From Asterias rubens (lineage: Eukaryota; Echinodermata; Asteroidea; Forcipulatida; Asteriidae): a stretch of DNA of 64,000 nt. Every line of letters starts with the position of its first letter. The stretch's first letter is position 1. This document shows, in pieces, positions 35,401 through 45,983 of this stretch. The DNA lies in assembly GCF_902459465.1 (NCBI RefSeq), contig NC_047062.1, positions 20,582,919-20,646,918 of the forward strand, written 5' to 3'. A model generated the notes under the pieces. The model was not told the DNA's origin. It did not search any database and saw only the letters and a program-made list of their open reading frames with translations. The translations under genes and the position numbers were made by a program.

Positions 35401-38400
35401 CTAGCTGGAGGGCTGAAGTTGCTGTGGTTGTTGTCATGCCACGTCTGGTGGTGTTTTTTCTTCTTGAGGCAACCCCTATTGACCGGCCGGACCGCGGGGG
35501 AAAAACAAGCAATAGATACGGCGGGGGGATAATGACGAGCTTGTCAGCGTGAAGGGACAATAATATGATGAAGAAACAAGCATGACTAACGAGGAACCCA
35601 TTGTGTAACGGCTGACCGTTGGGTTGTTGTAAACACTAGGCTACATGATGGCAGATGTAGTGAGGAAACTTTATTGTTCAACAGTTTAAGAATGATTTGG
35701 TTTACATCTTATATTGATCCAGAAACAAAGTCAAATAGTTGCTGTTAATGAAATATGACAGGAACTCGAGGAAAAACAAATACAAAAACAGAATATATTA
35801 TGACTCCCTAAAATTTCGAATTATTCGACACCAGAAAACCACGAATATTTGTAATCTTTTTCGATGTTACTTATCTTGTGTAATTTTGTCCACGAAGTCA
35901 CAATAATGTTGATGAGCATTGCATGTTATTTGGTTTTCGAAAATTGTAACAAAAGAAAAACGAAGTTTTGACTTTAAGTTTGCTTTCAGCTTTGTCTAAC
36001 AAAACTTTCTATTCCTTGAAAAAAAAGTGCAAGATATTAAGTATCTGACTTGTTTGACATGACTGAAAGAGGACTTTGATCAAGAGCTATCGTTTTGCGT
36101 GAATGTGAGTGATGGTTCATGAGCCCCTCCCAAGCTCCCCATCCGCACAAAACGTCCCTCCCTTTCCCACAATAAAAAAAGAAAAGAAATGCATATCCCA
36201 AACAACAGTTTTTCTACAATTTCAACTGCTGTTTGAAATTGTGCACGGTGTGGACCATATAAGCAAACTGCATTTGGTAAACTTGCGAGTGCAACCATAA
36301 ACCAACCCTTTTGGGATAAGTGTCGACACTCAGACAGTATACTCTGCTTGGCTTCAGGAGAAAGCCCTAAAGACAAGCAGTGATACTGTTCGAAACGTCG
36401 AGACGAATGTTGTTTTAAAGCAAACAGAGAGGAAGATTCTCACCTCAACCCTCTCCTCCTTGAGGTCGACTTTCATGGCAAGTTCTTCCCTGAGCATCAC
36501 ATCGGGGTAATGAGTCTTCTCAAATGTGGCTTCGAGTTGCTCTAGCTGCTCCTCCGTGAAGATGGTTCGGTGTCTTCGTTTCCTCTTCTGGTTACGAGCC
36601 ATCAGATCAAGATGGGAGTAACCTGGGAACGGTGCATAGGCTGAGGAAGAGAGAGAGGGCGAATATTATCTTTGTTCGGTACTCAATTTTAACTCAAAAG
36701 CTACTTACAGTATCAGTCGGGAAGAATGTCTTTTAACAGGGTTTTTTTCAATGGAGTGGCATGTTTTTTTTTAATAACTTATTTGTAACGATCATTATTC
36801 GGCAAAATCATTCCCATCTCTGTAAACACATACAATGGTTTACATCTACATTCCCTGGACAGTTGGCAATTTGGAAACATGAATCCATGTTTCTAGACGC
36901 CATGGTGGTGGTAGTGGTGGTGGGGGGGGGGGGGGTAAGTAGCTTCCCTGAGAGATAGCCTTAATCAAAGCAGCATTGTTTAAAAAGATCGAACAGTACT
37001 AAATGGATTCATCGATTTGGATGAGATTTGTTTCCTATATATATTCGGGGGGGGGGGTGATGGCAACGATTACTGTTGAAGAGGAACTAATGATTTCATG
37101 AACGTTCACTGGAATGCAAGTACATGTATATAAGAATGTCAATCGATATTTTCTATCGAGTTTTGATGTATTTGTATTTAATTTCATATAATCAAATGCC
37201 AGCTCGAATGCTTCATTTGTAAGTCATCATCCTTGATTTTGTTAGATCCTTTTTATTGTCTCGCCCTTCTCAAATGCCATTATTTTTTGTTCTCCAAAAC
37301 AGTATTACCGATCGTTGTCTTATACATTGCCGACCTAGCCAATCCGGTGCTTTTCAACTTGGTAGACAGTTGTGTTCAAGTTGTCCTGGGGAGATGTTTC
37401 AAACACAGTGTCCTCTACTCAATGCAGTCAAGCCAAACCTTTTGAGTAAGTTTGCCGTGTCTCGTGCAGTCGTAAGCTTTTGTTTTGTATTTCTTGATTC
37501 GGGCAATGGATTGACTCTTGCACGAGCGAAGACGAAAAGAGTCAGCAACGAACAGAACAAGTCCCCCCGGTCTTAAGTACTCACTTGCCCGCGCCCCTTT
37601 TGAGCCCGTCGCGCTCGTTTGAGTGAAGTCGTGCTTTCAAAGAGTGAACTCAAAAAGGGTCACTATGAATTAACTACAACTTGAGTGCTTGTGTGATGTT
37701 AAAGATGATTTGTCGAACAGGTCTTTATTTTGTCAAAAGAAAAAAAAAAAAAAAAAAAAGAAAAAAAAAACATCTTCTGCTGAGTTCTTTTTTTTCAAGC
37801 TTCGGCAAAGTAGAGACAAAGATCAGAGTATGCATCTCGATCGCAACTAGTAAAGAGAATTATCTTTAACAAAAAATGCTACGTTGCGCTCAAATTACCG
37901 GTAACAGTGCATTATAAACCCCTCTAAAAACAACAACAAACGACAAAACAATGTTTTTAAGGATAAAGCATCGGGTGATGCATACCAACATTTTGACTAT
38001 TTTGACTGTAATGTACAACTTCTAAGCAACATTAATTAGACTAACTTTTCAAACAGGACTGGCCGAGCTGGCAAGATATGTCACAGACTTGAGTGTTCGT
38101 TTGATATAGCATAATTATACTTGAAATAATAAACCTTTGAAAACTTGTGAAAAAGCAGGCATAACTTTCAGTAGTAATATTATCACCGTTTTTAATTTTG
38201 GTTGTAACATCCGAAGTCAGCTGCGTCGTATCTAGGTTTTAGATAAGATTTTCTCGAATTTGACTGTGTTTTAAAGGGATATTTTTCCACACAAAAATGG
38301 TTCTTGTATGAACTTTATAATCAGTAAGCTTTAAAAACAACAATATTGTCTATCCTTACCGAGAAACTTTGTTTTAAACACCGGGAACTTCATTTTTGAA

Positions 38401-39514
38401 ACACTGACAAATTTCTAGTTAATTTAACATATAAAACAGGGATTGGTTGAGGCTATTTCAGGTCTCATCTTTCACTGGGAGATTAACGAAATTAGCTTTT
38501 TAAAAGCCCCCAAAGATTCCCGTTTGAATAGACAAGACTTATTCTAAAAGTGTTAACTTAAAACAAATGTTTTCATTTTGTTTTGGGGGTTATTTGCTAT
38601 GTCTTAGTTCAACTGGAATATGTTAAAATATCCAATTTACTGCATTTTCAAAAGCTGTAAATTAACCATCTGAACCAACTGTAGGATCGTCACAGATTTA
38701 AAAGGACCATGTGTTTCAGAAAATGCATGCATTTGAATTACCTTATCGTTCTCAAGTTGTATACGCCAGATTTGCAACTACATAATTTTCTTTAATGAGT
38801 TTCATGAACGAATTTTGACAGATGACGCTGTTTACACCGAAACAAAACCCCTATCAAATCTATCGCATAATGACACAATCAAAGCATGGACAAAGTTTTT
38901 GACGTGGTGTAATGGACTTTTCAGATAATGTTAGGATCCCGACAATAAATATTTTTTAGATTTTCAGTAACAACCATTTGAAACGAAAGTGTATAACTTT
39001 CTCGAATCTATAACAATATCCAATTGAAATTTAAATCAATACATTTTCGGGTCAAATCGGACTTAATAATCTTCAAATGGAAAGGAAAGTGTCTAAAGTG
39101 GTTTGAGGTAAATTTGACTTTTATAATTTTTACCGAAGTTTAATAACCTACTGATAACGCACTTTCCCAATTTTAAAACAACCTCAGAAATGTACAAGTT
39201 TACTTGAAAGTGTTTAAGAACTGGTTACGAACTATTACGTGTTTCATAACGAGAACTAATAACATATCCAACTTACCTAAGTAATACTCTGGGGGTAACA
39301 CCGGGAAATGTGGATGAGTGTTGAGTGGGTAGTACGGACTGTGTCTGGTGCTGGGGTGAATCGGGTACGGTCTAGGGGCCAGAATGTTCTCGATGGTGAA
39401 CCGGGACGGAGGGCTTGAGCCGTTGACCCCCGTGGCCGCACTGGCGTTGTAGTAGGCCGCCGCGACCGTGTTCAGAGCCGCTAGGCTCACCGGTGTCTGC
39501 GAGCCGATATTCAT
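32403..39514 (-). CDS. gsc: Goosecoid homeobox protein
   Basis: Paired-class, K50-type homeodomain transcription factor, nuclear, known in bilaterians as a repressor in axial and oral/anterior patterning. Coding exons on the minus strand are 39514-39277, 36640-36444 and 32738-32403, with GT/AG borders (G|GTAAGT, CCTCAG|CC; GAG|GTGAGA, TTGTCAG|GTT) in phases 1 and 0. They give 256 residues, close to the usual goosecoid length. Residues 39-45, FTIENIL, are the N-terminal eh1-type Groucho-binding motif, followed by a Pro/Tyr/His-rich linker. The homeodomain is residues 100-159, with K149 at position 50 and N150 at position 51. The last intron splits it between positions 46 and 47. The C-terminal tail is Lys/Arg- then Asp-rich (about residues 185-215). 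The ATG chosen is the one before NIGSQTPVS; an upstream in-frame ATG adds 20 unconserved-looking residues. The introns are 3705 bp (at the homeodomain) and 2636 bp. Confidence 0.97.
33951..34256. mobile_element. Foldback MITE in goosecoid intron 2
   Basis: Begins TTTAAAGGATTGTG and ends near AACCCTTTATG. GATAATGATAGTGGAAAGCT mirrors AGCTTTCTACTATCATTATC, around a centre TTTTCGTCTCATGAGACG+AAAA that is a perfect 22-bp palindrome (34127-34148). It has the same design as the element at 53.84-54.21 kb. Confidence 0.75.
34257..36443. other. Remainder of goosecoid intron 2, nothing recognised
   Basis: No second gene or RNA found inside the intron. Confidence 0.45.
36641..39276. other. Goosecoid intron 1
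   Basis: Contains (GGT)n-G14 (to 36935), a second G run near 37.05 kb and a poly-A tract near 37.74-37.77 kb. A 106-codon frame near 37.3-37.6 kb is cysteine-containing but has no splice support. Otherwise nothing recognised. Confidence 0.5.
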
Positions 39515-40900
39515 CTTAAAGAGACGGTGAAAATGATGCGGAGCCGGCGTAGAAGTTGAATAACAACACCACAAGTTTCAATTAAAGCTTGTTGAAACTC
39601 AAGCTTGCCACGCAGTTGCTTCAAAATGAGACTGGAGAGGAACAACACGGAGGAAGTCTCGAGTTTGATGCCCCAAGATGACGAATGGGTGTTACAAGCT
39701 TCTTTGTCTAGGCATCTAAAGGAGTGACTGGTAGAGTAGTTGACTTGGCCACCCTCTAACAAGAGACAGTGTACACCTCACCTTTAGTATAAACCACATT
39801 GATTGGTGGACTTAGCTGGTTACGGGGCTCTGAGTGTCTTAAATAGATGGTGATGCTGTACGTCAGTGGTCACCTGCATGGGGAGATGGAGTACACCAAC
39901 TACTTTGACACACAGGCAGAGATAAGCCCGTCTTAAAATGTATCTGATTACTCGTCTTTGTCTGCGAGGTACGGCTCACTAATGTCACCAGTTGATCCCG
40001 CCCTTCAACAAGGTACATCCCAAGTTGAGATTTCTACCCCAATTTTCGCTGGAATTAAGATTTATTATTGGCTATAGTGTGTTATTTTGTTCGTGTGAGG
40101 GCAGTTCTAATTAAGTGACGTGTTAATTTAAACGGTCACTCGATAATCACTGTAAGATGTTCATAACTAAGAAATTATGGCCAGGTTGAAAATGGTACTT
40201 TGATATCATTTTCAAAGTACTTTTGAAGTAAGTTTCAAGCGATATAAGGCCCTATATCTTATAAGCTATTTAAAGCAATATGGAGAAAGATCCATATAAC
40301 TTTAGGTTTGGCACCACATGCACCGTCGTCACATTTTAACTTTCGGCTAATCAGACAACAAACAAACAATCGACTTAATAATCATGACATTTTGATGAAT
40401 GTTTATCATACCAGTTATATGTATTGATCAGACACAAATAACTTATGATTATTTACAGGCTCGCTTCATTCTCTGCTATAAGACTAGTCTTCATTCCATA
40501 ACATCACATTATGCAGAATCTTGAAACTTATCGCATTATTATAATAGAACCACAAGATTGACATCAGCATACACCAATCACATTATTGTAACTAAGCATG
40601 CGGCTACAACTGGAAGGTAATAACAACAAGTCACAGCTCATAATTTTGTTATCAAGATTACGGTACAAAAATGCTATCGGCAATGGCCGATACACACAAA
40701 ACCACAGTCATCAATATGAAATTTAAAACGGACAACAAAATGCCAATGTCTGGTATACAATCATGACTAATTTTTGTTTACGCATATGAACTCTCATCAG
40801 TCTTAACACAAAACAATACATTTTTGTTTGGGCAATCACTCATCTTTTCCGTAGAATATACAACAAAGAAAACCTCTGTTGTAGTTTTTACATTTTAACT
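39515..40900. other. Upstream flank of goosecoid
   Basis: Should hold the goosecoid 5' UTR and core promoter. On the gene's strand a CCAATCAATGTGG then TTTATACTAAA lie around 39.78-39.81 kb, but their spacing is not typical for a CCAAT/TATA pair, so no promoter is called. The rest is AT-rich. Confidence 0.4.
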
Positions 40901-41399
40901 GAATAACAATTCAAAGTCGTCCACCGAGGAAAAGTCGTCCCCGGGGCAACCTTGAGGAGGTGCTGGCCGCGGTAAGTGACTCTAGTCAAGAACCATTTTA
41001 CTTATACAGAGGCGCAAAAGCAATTACGCAAAACAAAGAAATCCCCATTAGAAGACACTTCAATGTACTTCAAGTAGTACAAATACACCCTTTTGTCTTG
41101 GACGAAACCCACAAATCCGATTTGAGAGGCTCTGGGTATTAATGGTTTTATACCCAGAGTGCCCACCCACTGATAAAGCCCTCTCTTCACTACAAGGGAT
41201 GTCATTAGATTATCATTATGTGTTTAAGTGCAGTACTTTCTTGTTTTTTTTTGTATGTGGTGGTGTTGTCTTTTTAAGGGGGTCAGGATGAGTTTTTGTT
41301 ATTTTGTATTGAATAAAGTGTTCAAGTTTAAACAGAACAGCTGGTACGTATAGTGAGAAGTGCTACGGGTTGTTCAATCAGGGTTGGCAGTTCGCAACA

Positions 41400-41640
41400 C
41401 ACTCCAAAAACTCCCAGTCAGAATTGACCGGGACTCCGGATTCCATGGGAGCCATACCCATTTCTGGGTCAGGATTTGACCAGGATCCTGCGTAAGTTTG
41501 ACTCATTTGTGGGTCATTTTGACACAGATTCCGGGTCATACTGACCCAGAAATGGGTCAGACCCCACGGGGCCCAGAATCGGGATCAATTCTGATCTGGG
41601 AGGTTTTTATATTATTTTTGAGAGTGCAATGGTATAATAA
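41400..41640. repeat. Dispersed GGGTCA-rich repeat, fullest copy
   Basis: Carries TCATTTTGACACAGATTCCG exactly as in the 2.3-kb copy, and ACTGACCCAGAAATGGGTCA, which contains inverted GACCCA/TGGGTC halves. It is flanked by AACTCCCAGTCAGAATTGAC on one side and GATCAATTCTGATCTGGGAG on the other, which form loosely inverted ends. Confidence 0.65.
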
Positions 41641-42218
41641 GATATGAGTTCTATGACATAGCTGGACTAACTTTCTTGCAAATAAGATCGAACTCGTTAA
41701 AGTTAAAAATCACTTTGTTTGTATTCAACTCCCATCCAAATGAACCAAATCTTGACTGACAGGATAATAAAATATTCAGGGAGTGGCTAATGGTTCTTGT
41801 GACCATTAGCAAAAAAAGATAAAGACATACGGGGAAATCATCTACCAGTATTTAAACCTAATTGCACATACTTCTAGAAACATCATACACACATTACGGG
41901 GGAGGCCCTTTGACTTTGTGCCAAGTTCCATGGATAAATAAATCCAAAACAAAAGGGGAAAAAGACTGACAAAACACATCGAAAAGTAATACGATTCCCG
42001 CGAAAACACAAGCACATTATCGATGGTCACCAGTGATAAACCAGTGACGATAATGCTCTAAACTATTATGCTAATATTTTATCGGTGGTTGATCCCTATT
42101 GTTGATGAGGGGTTGATTTGCTCAAACGGTTCAAGTACAAGTTTCCAATATCGCAAGTATGTTTTTCCTCTATCTGGCCAATTCATTTTTCTTCTTCCTA
42201 AAGAGCCCGAATTGTTAA

Positions 42219-42473
42219 CCTGTCTTGCCTGACTTTGGGAGAGCAGTGTCCCGTGGGTCGCGGGTCAACTGGGAAAAGACTCCAGCCAGTGTGTGGGTAG
42301 ACTGGGCGCCTGTCTTTAAGGATAAAGACAGGTCCCGGCCGTCAGATCCAGTGACTGCATTTGGGTACAATGAAATGTGCAGTGACATGAGCTTCTACCT
42401 GGGCGGAATGAAGAAAATCGGCTGGGACTACTACTTTAATAATATGATCGTTATGAACTGCACTATCGCGGAG
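42219..42473 (+). CDS. Exon-like open frame, possible TGF-beta-type mature segment
   Basis: An open stretch of about 85 codons, richer in GC and tryptophan than its surroundings, that ends on a strong donor (GCGGA|GTGAGT). The last third reads EMCSDMSFYLGG, then MKKIGWDYYF and IVMNC. The layout Cys, aromatic beta strand, G-W, then Cys about 26 residues later, resembles the first finger of TGF-beta ligands, loosely nearest to Lefty. Against this, the next expected C-x3-C cysteine is absent, no partner exon was found, the acceptor is uncertain, and a stop follows directly if the donor is unused. It may be one exon of an undetected gene, a pseudogene piece, or chance. Family assignment is tentative. 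Confidence 0.3.
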
Positions 42474-42898
42474 TGAGTCTCTTAAAACTAGTTCATCAAC
42501 TTTTTTGCGCAATACAATATAAAGTTTGACCGCTAGACGCCCTTGTCCACTTATCGATAGATGATTAGACACACGGGAAGATGTCGTTATTCAAGTTAGC
42601 TGATTTTGATACAACGCCTGTTTGCGATAACCCCTAATAAGGATTGAATTTTTGTTGTTTACATAAGATCAACGTTTCGCTTTCATTTTTGTGTGTGTGA
42701 TATACACTCATGTTCCGTATAGAAAGAGGCAATAGGAAAGTCGGGGAAACATTACAAAGAAGTCTCCAACCTACCATTAAAACAACAACAACAACAACAA
42801 CAGCAAATTATGTGTCAACATCCAACAAACGTTTCTTGTATTCGAGTACAAGATTCCTTTCATACAAAAACAGTATTAGTTAATTCATGAATTCGATG

Positions 42899-43095
42899 AT
42901 GTTAAAGACCAGAATTCTTACTTTGGTGTATCCCAAGGTATGCATATAAAATAACGAGCCCTTCAAAATTTTGGCTCAGTATTGGTCATCGAATTTGCAA
43001 TAAAGAGAATAAAGTGAAAACCAAGAACCCTTGTTGAAAAAAATCGTGTGTTTTCAGATGCAGGATTTCATAGATGCATAACTGAAGACCTGCTG
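42899..43095 (+). mobile_element. TTAAAG-family MITE, copy 9, decayed fragment
   Basis: TTAAAGACCAGAATTCTTAC and GGTGTATCCCAAGGTATGCA match the left part of the family; the right part is lost. It lies 120 bp from the intact copy that follows. Confidence 0.6.
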
Positions 43096-43213
43096 CCTTT
43101 TATTTTTGAGTGAGAGTTTTTGAGAGAGTGAGAGTTTTAAGTTTATAAGAGAGTTTTTAAGTAATAAATTTATTTGTTATTCTTATTTTTTTTTACCCAT
43201 ACACCGATGTGTG

Positions 43214-43592
43214 TTAAAGGCAGTGGACACTATTGGTAGTTGTCAAAGACTAGCCTGCACAGTTGGTGCATCTCAACATAGGCATAAAATAACAAACCTG
43301 TGAAAATTTGAGCTCAATTGGTCATTGAAGTTGCGAGATAATAATGAAAGAAAAATAACCATTGTCACACGAAGTTGTGTGCGTTTAGATGGTTGATTTC
43401 GAGACCTCAAGTTGAGGTCTCAAAATCAAATTTCGTGGAAAATTACTTCTTTCTCGAAAACTACGCAAATTCAAAGGGAACCGTTTCTCACAATGTTTTA
43501 TACCACCAATCTCTCCCCATTACTCGTTACCAAGTAAGGTTTTATACTAATAATTGTTGTGAGTAATTACCAATAGTGTCCACTGCCTTTAA
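43214..43592 (+). mobile_element. TTAAAG-family MITE, copy 10, intact
   Basis: One of the best copies: TTAAAGGCAGTGGACACTAT at the left, ATAGTGTCCACTGCCTTTAA at the right. Internal stem GAGACCTCAAGTTGAGGTCTC. Inverted termini match over at least 20 bp. Confidence 0.92.
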
Positions 43593-43629
43593 TAGCACTG
43601 TATACTCAGTACTTCTGAGTAACATCTCT

Positions 43630-43703
43630 TATGTCGTTGAAGTATTAAGTTGTTATGCTAAAATAAAATTTGAGTATTTACCAATAAGATCCAGTGCCTT
43701 TAA
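43630..43703 (+). mobile_element. TTAAAG-family MITE, copy 11, end fragment
   Basis: Only the right end remains (GAGTATTTACCAATAAGATC, then CAGTGCCTTTAA), immediately after the intact copy. Confidence 0.6.
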
Positions 43704-45983
43704 GCAAAAATGGCATGGTATTAATTGATATTGTTTTACAAAAACCTTTTTGGTTTTAGTAAGAGTTGGGGATGCCGAGAAAACCTGGGATTATTTTCCA
43801 AGTATAGACCTACATTGGAAGATAATTCTAAGACCCCGTTTTTCAGTTCAAAGTCAACCCTAATTCATCTTTGCAGCAAGAAGATGTTTTTTCCTTCCAA
43901 GCTCCTCATGATCTCCTGTTAAGCTGCACGAAATATGAAACTTCAGGAGGACATCCAATGAAACTATTAATAATTAATTAAAGAAGAAGTCAATCACAAA
44001 GAGATGAAACAACATTTGCTAAGTGGTCGTAGTCAAGATTATAGAAGGAGTGTTCTGCTTCATGTTGTCACATATATACTGCACTGACCATCTCGGTACA
44101 AGAAGCAAAACACCGTTGACATGTCCCCACAGACTCGAGACAATCTTCTCGGGAAGGGGGGGGGGGGCGCTACAGCCAGGGAGGGCCGCCAAACGGCTCA
44201 AACCAACCGGGCATTCACAGTCGTCTGTGATATTGCTCCTTCAGACATCATGGTTAACAGTTACAACATTGGTGGTAAACAATTTCAAACCATACAAACA
44301 AACCACACGCCAACATACACAATACTTTTGACAACTTAAAAAAAAGCCTACTATGTCAGTGGAGCTTGAATCAAAAAGTACAAATTATGTTGCTGCTTTT
44401 CTTTGAAAGAGCATATATTCACAAAATCCGCTATCAAGTTTTCGAGACAAAATATCATGATGACCAGTGGAAACAGCCTGAAGCAACAACAAGAACAACA
44501 CCAACTGCTTAACAGAATCGTAGAAATTGATCTATTCTTAGGATGACTATTATATTACGAGACAGCATGCAGTAAACTATGAATATCAATCTTCAAATCA
44601 CTAATAAGCCGATAATCTGTTTATTACCTATCAGATAGGTATCTTCTAAGAGCTATCCGATGTGGCAGAAGAGTATGTCTGGGTACGTTCGATTAGCTTC
44701 CTCGACCCCGCGGTGCTCACTCGGGTGAGCTCCTGACAAGAGCTAATCGAACAATCACAATCGCCCTCTCGTGGTGACGTCATGCACCTCGGGCCAGCCC
44801 CAAGTGACCCACTCCACAAGCAGGGCACTGGAGGCTGACCCCGGTGAGCCCCAGGAATGACATCAAAGAACGTACTGTGGCAGACCGGGCCGACCCAGCG
44901 GCACCCACAGTCAACTTTGTTCAAACTTCTGCTAATAGCGCCCTCTTTTGAATCCTTCTCATCCAGCCCATAAATTTCCATTGGGTGGGGGGGGGGGGGG
45001 CAGAATCGCCGGGGACAGAAGTCACTGGGACACGGTACATCAAGCTTGGCGATTCAAGATCTAATCAAGTTTAGTCAGTTTTTTGAACTAATCTTTATTC
45101 CCTCCACGTCAGGTTTCATGTGCTCCCATAATTCCATTGTAAAATGACGACAGCTCGAATGAGTGCTTCGTCACCGTCTTCACATTATACCGAATTTAAA
45201 AGGAGATAACTGATTCCTCGGAATAGCACAATGACCCTTAATTACGAGTGTTACATGTGTGAACAATGAAAGAATCATTGGTAAAATGATAGACCATACA
45301 GTACCACTTGTTCGACAACTTACTATTTGTACGGCTTTATGATAAGAACATCAAATTTGGCACACGGGTAGACAAAAACAATACATTTTACACAAAATCT
45401 CCGTTATACACGTAATAACTATATCCCGGAAGCAGTCATCTATTGACCGAGATGGATTTATCAACCATTCATCCAAACTACATTACAACTTAATACCGTA
45501 GTTATTGTACAATGTGGCAACTTAAAGTGGCAACACATTGAACTCATCTGCTGTCGTGAAATGCCCACAAGAGGGCGATATTCTCACGAGTTTTTATGCA
45601 GTGTCTCAATAAAGAGTCAAAATAAATGCATATAATCAATCAACTGTGAGAACAAAATGTCTGAAGCTTCTAGTATAAGATGAATATTATTGAACCTAGA
45701 TGGATCTCTGCATTCCTTTCAACTCAACCCTATGTAAAATCGGGCATTCGTGTCCAATGAAATGAACACTTATAAAGTCGAAATTTTTTCACGTTTTTGT
45801 TTTCAAAACCTTGTGGGAGGTAAACGAATTGGATATAAACATTGCCCTTTATGTAATCTTTATCGTGGTGTATAATGTTAACCGGTTTATGAGAAGTAAA
45901 CCAGTCGTTTACCAATCAATAACTTGAGCACATGATGCAACATTTTCAAAAACAAAATGGTCGAGTTTTTCAGGGAAACTTAC
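43704..45983. other. Intergenic with a GC-rich island
   Basis: 44.64-45.06 kb is clearly GC-richer than its flanks and carries a minus-strand open frame (44646-45043) rich in Cys and Pro that reads through a C14 tract (44987-45000 as G). No acceptor or family similarity was found. If the unknown gene at 46-47.8 kb has further exons they should lie here, but none could be assigned. Confidence 0.35.

Noticed and set aside
37256-37576. Cysteine-containing 106-codon frame in goosecoid intron 1
   Set aside because: No splice borders, no family pattern; likely chance.
39783-39810. CCAAT plus TATA-like pair upstream of goosecoid
   Set aside because: Spacing between the two is far too short and the TATA match is weak.
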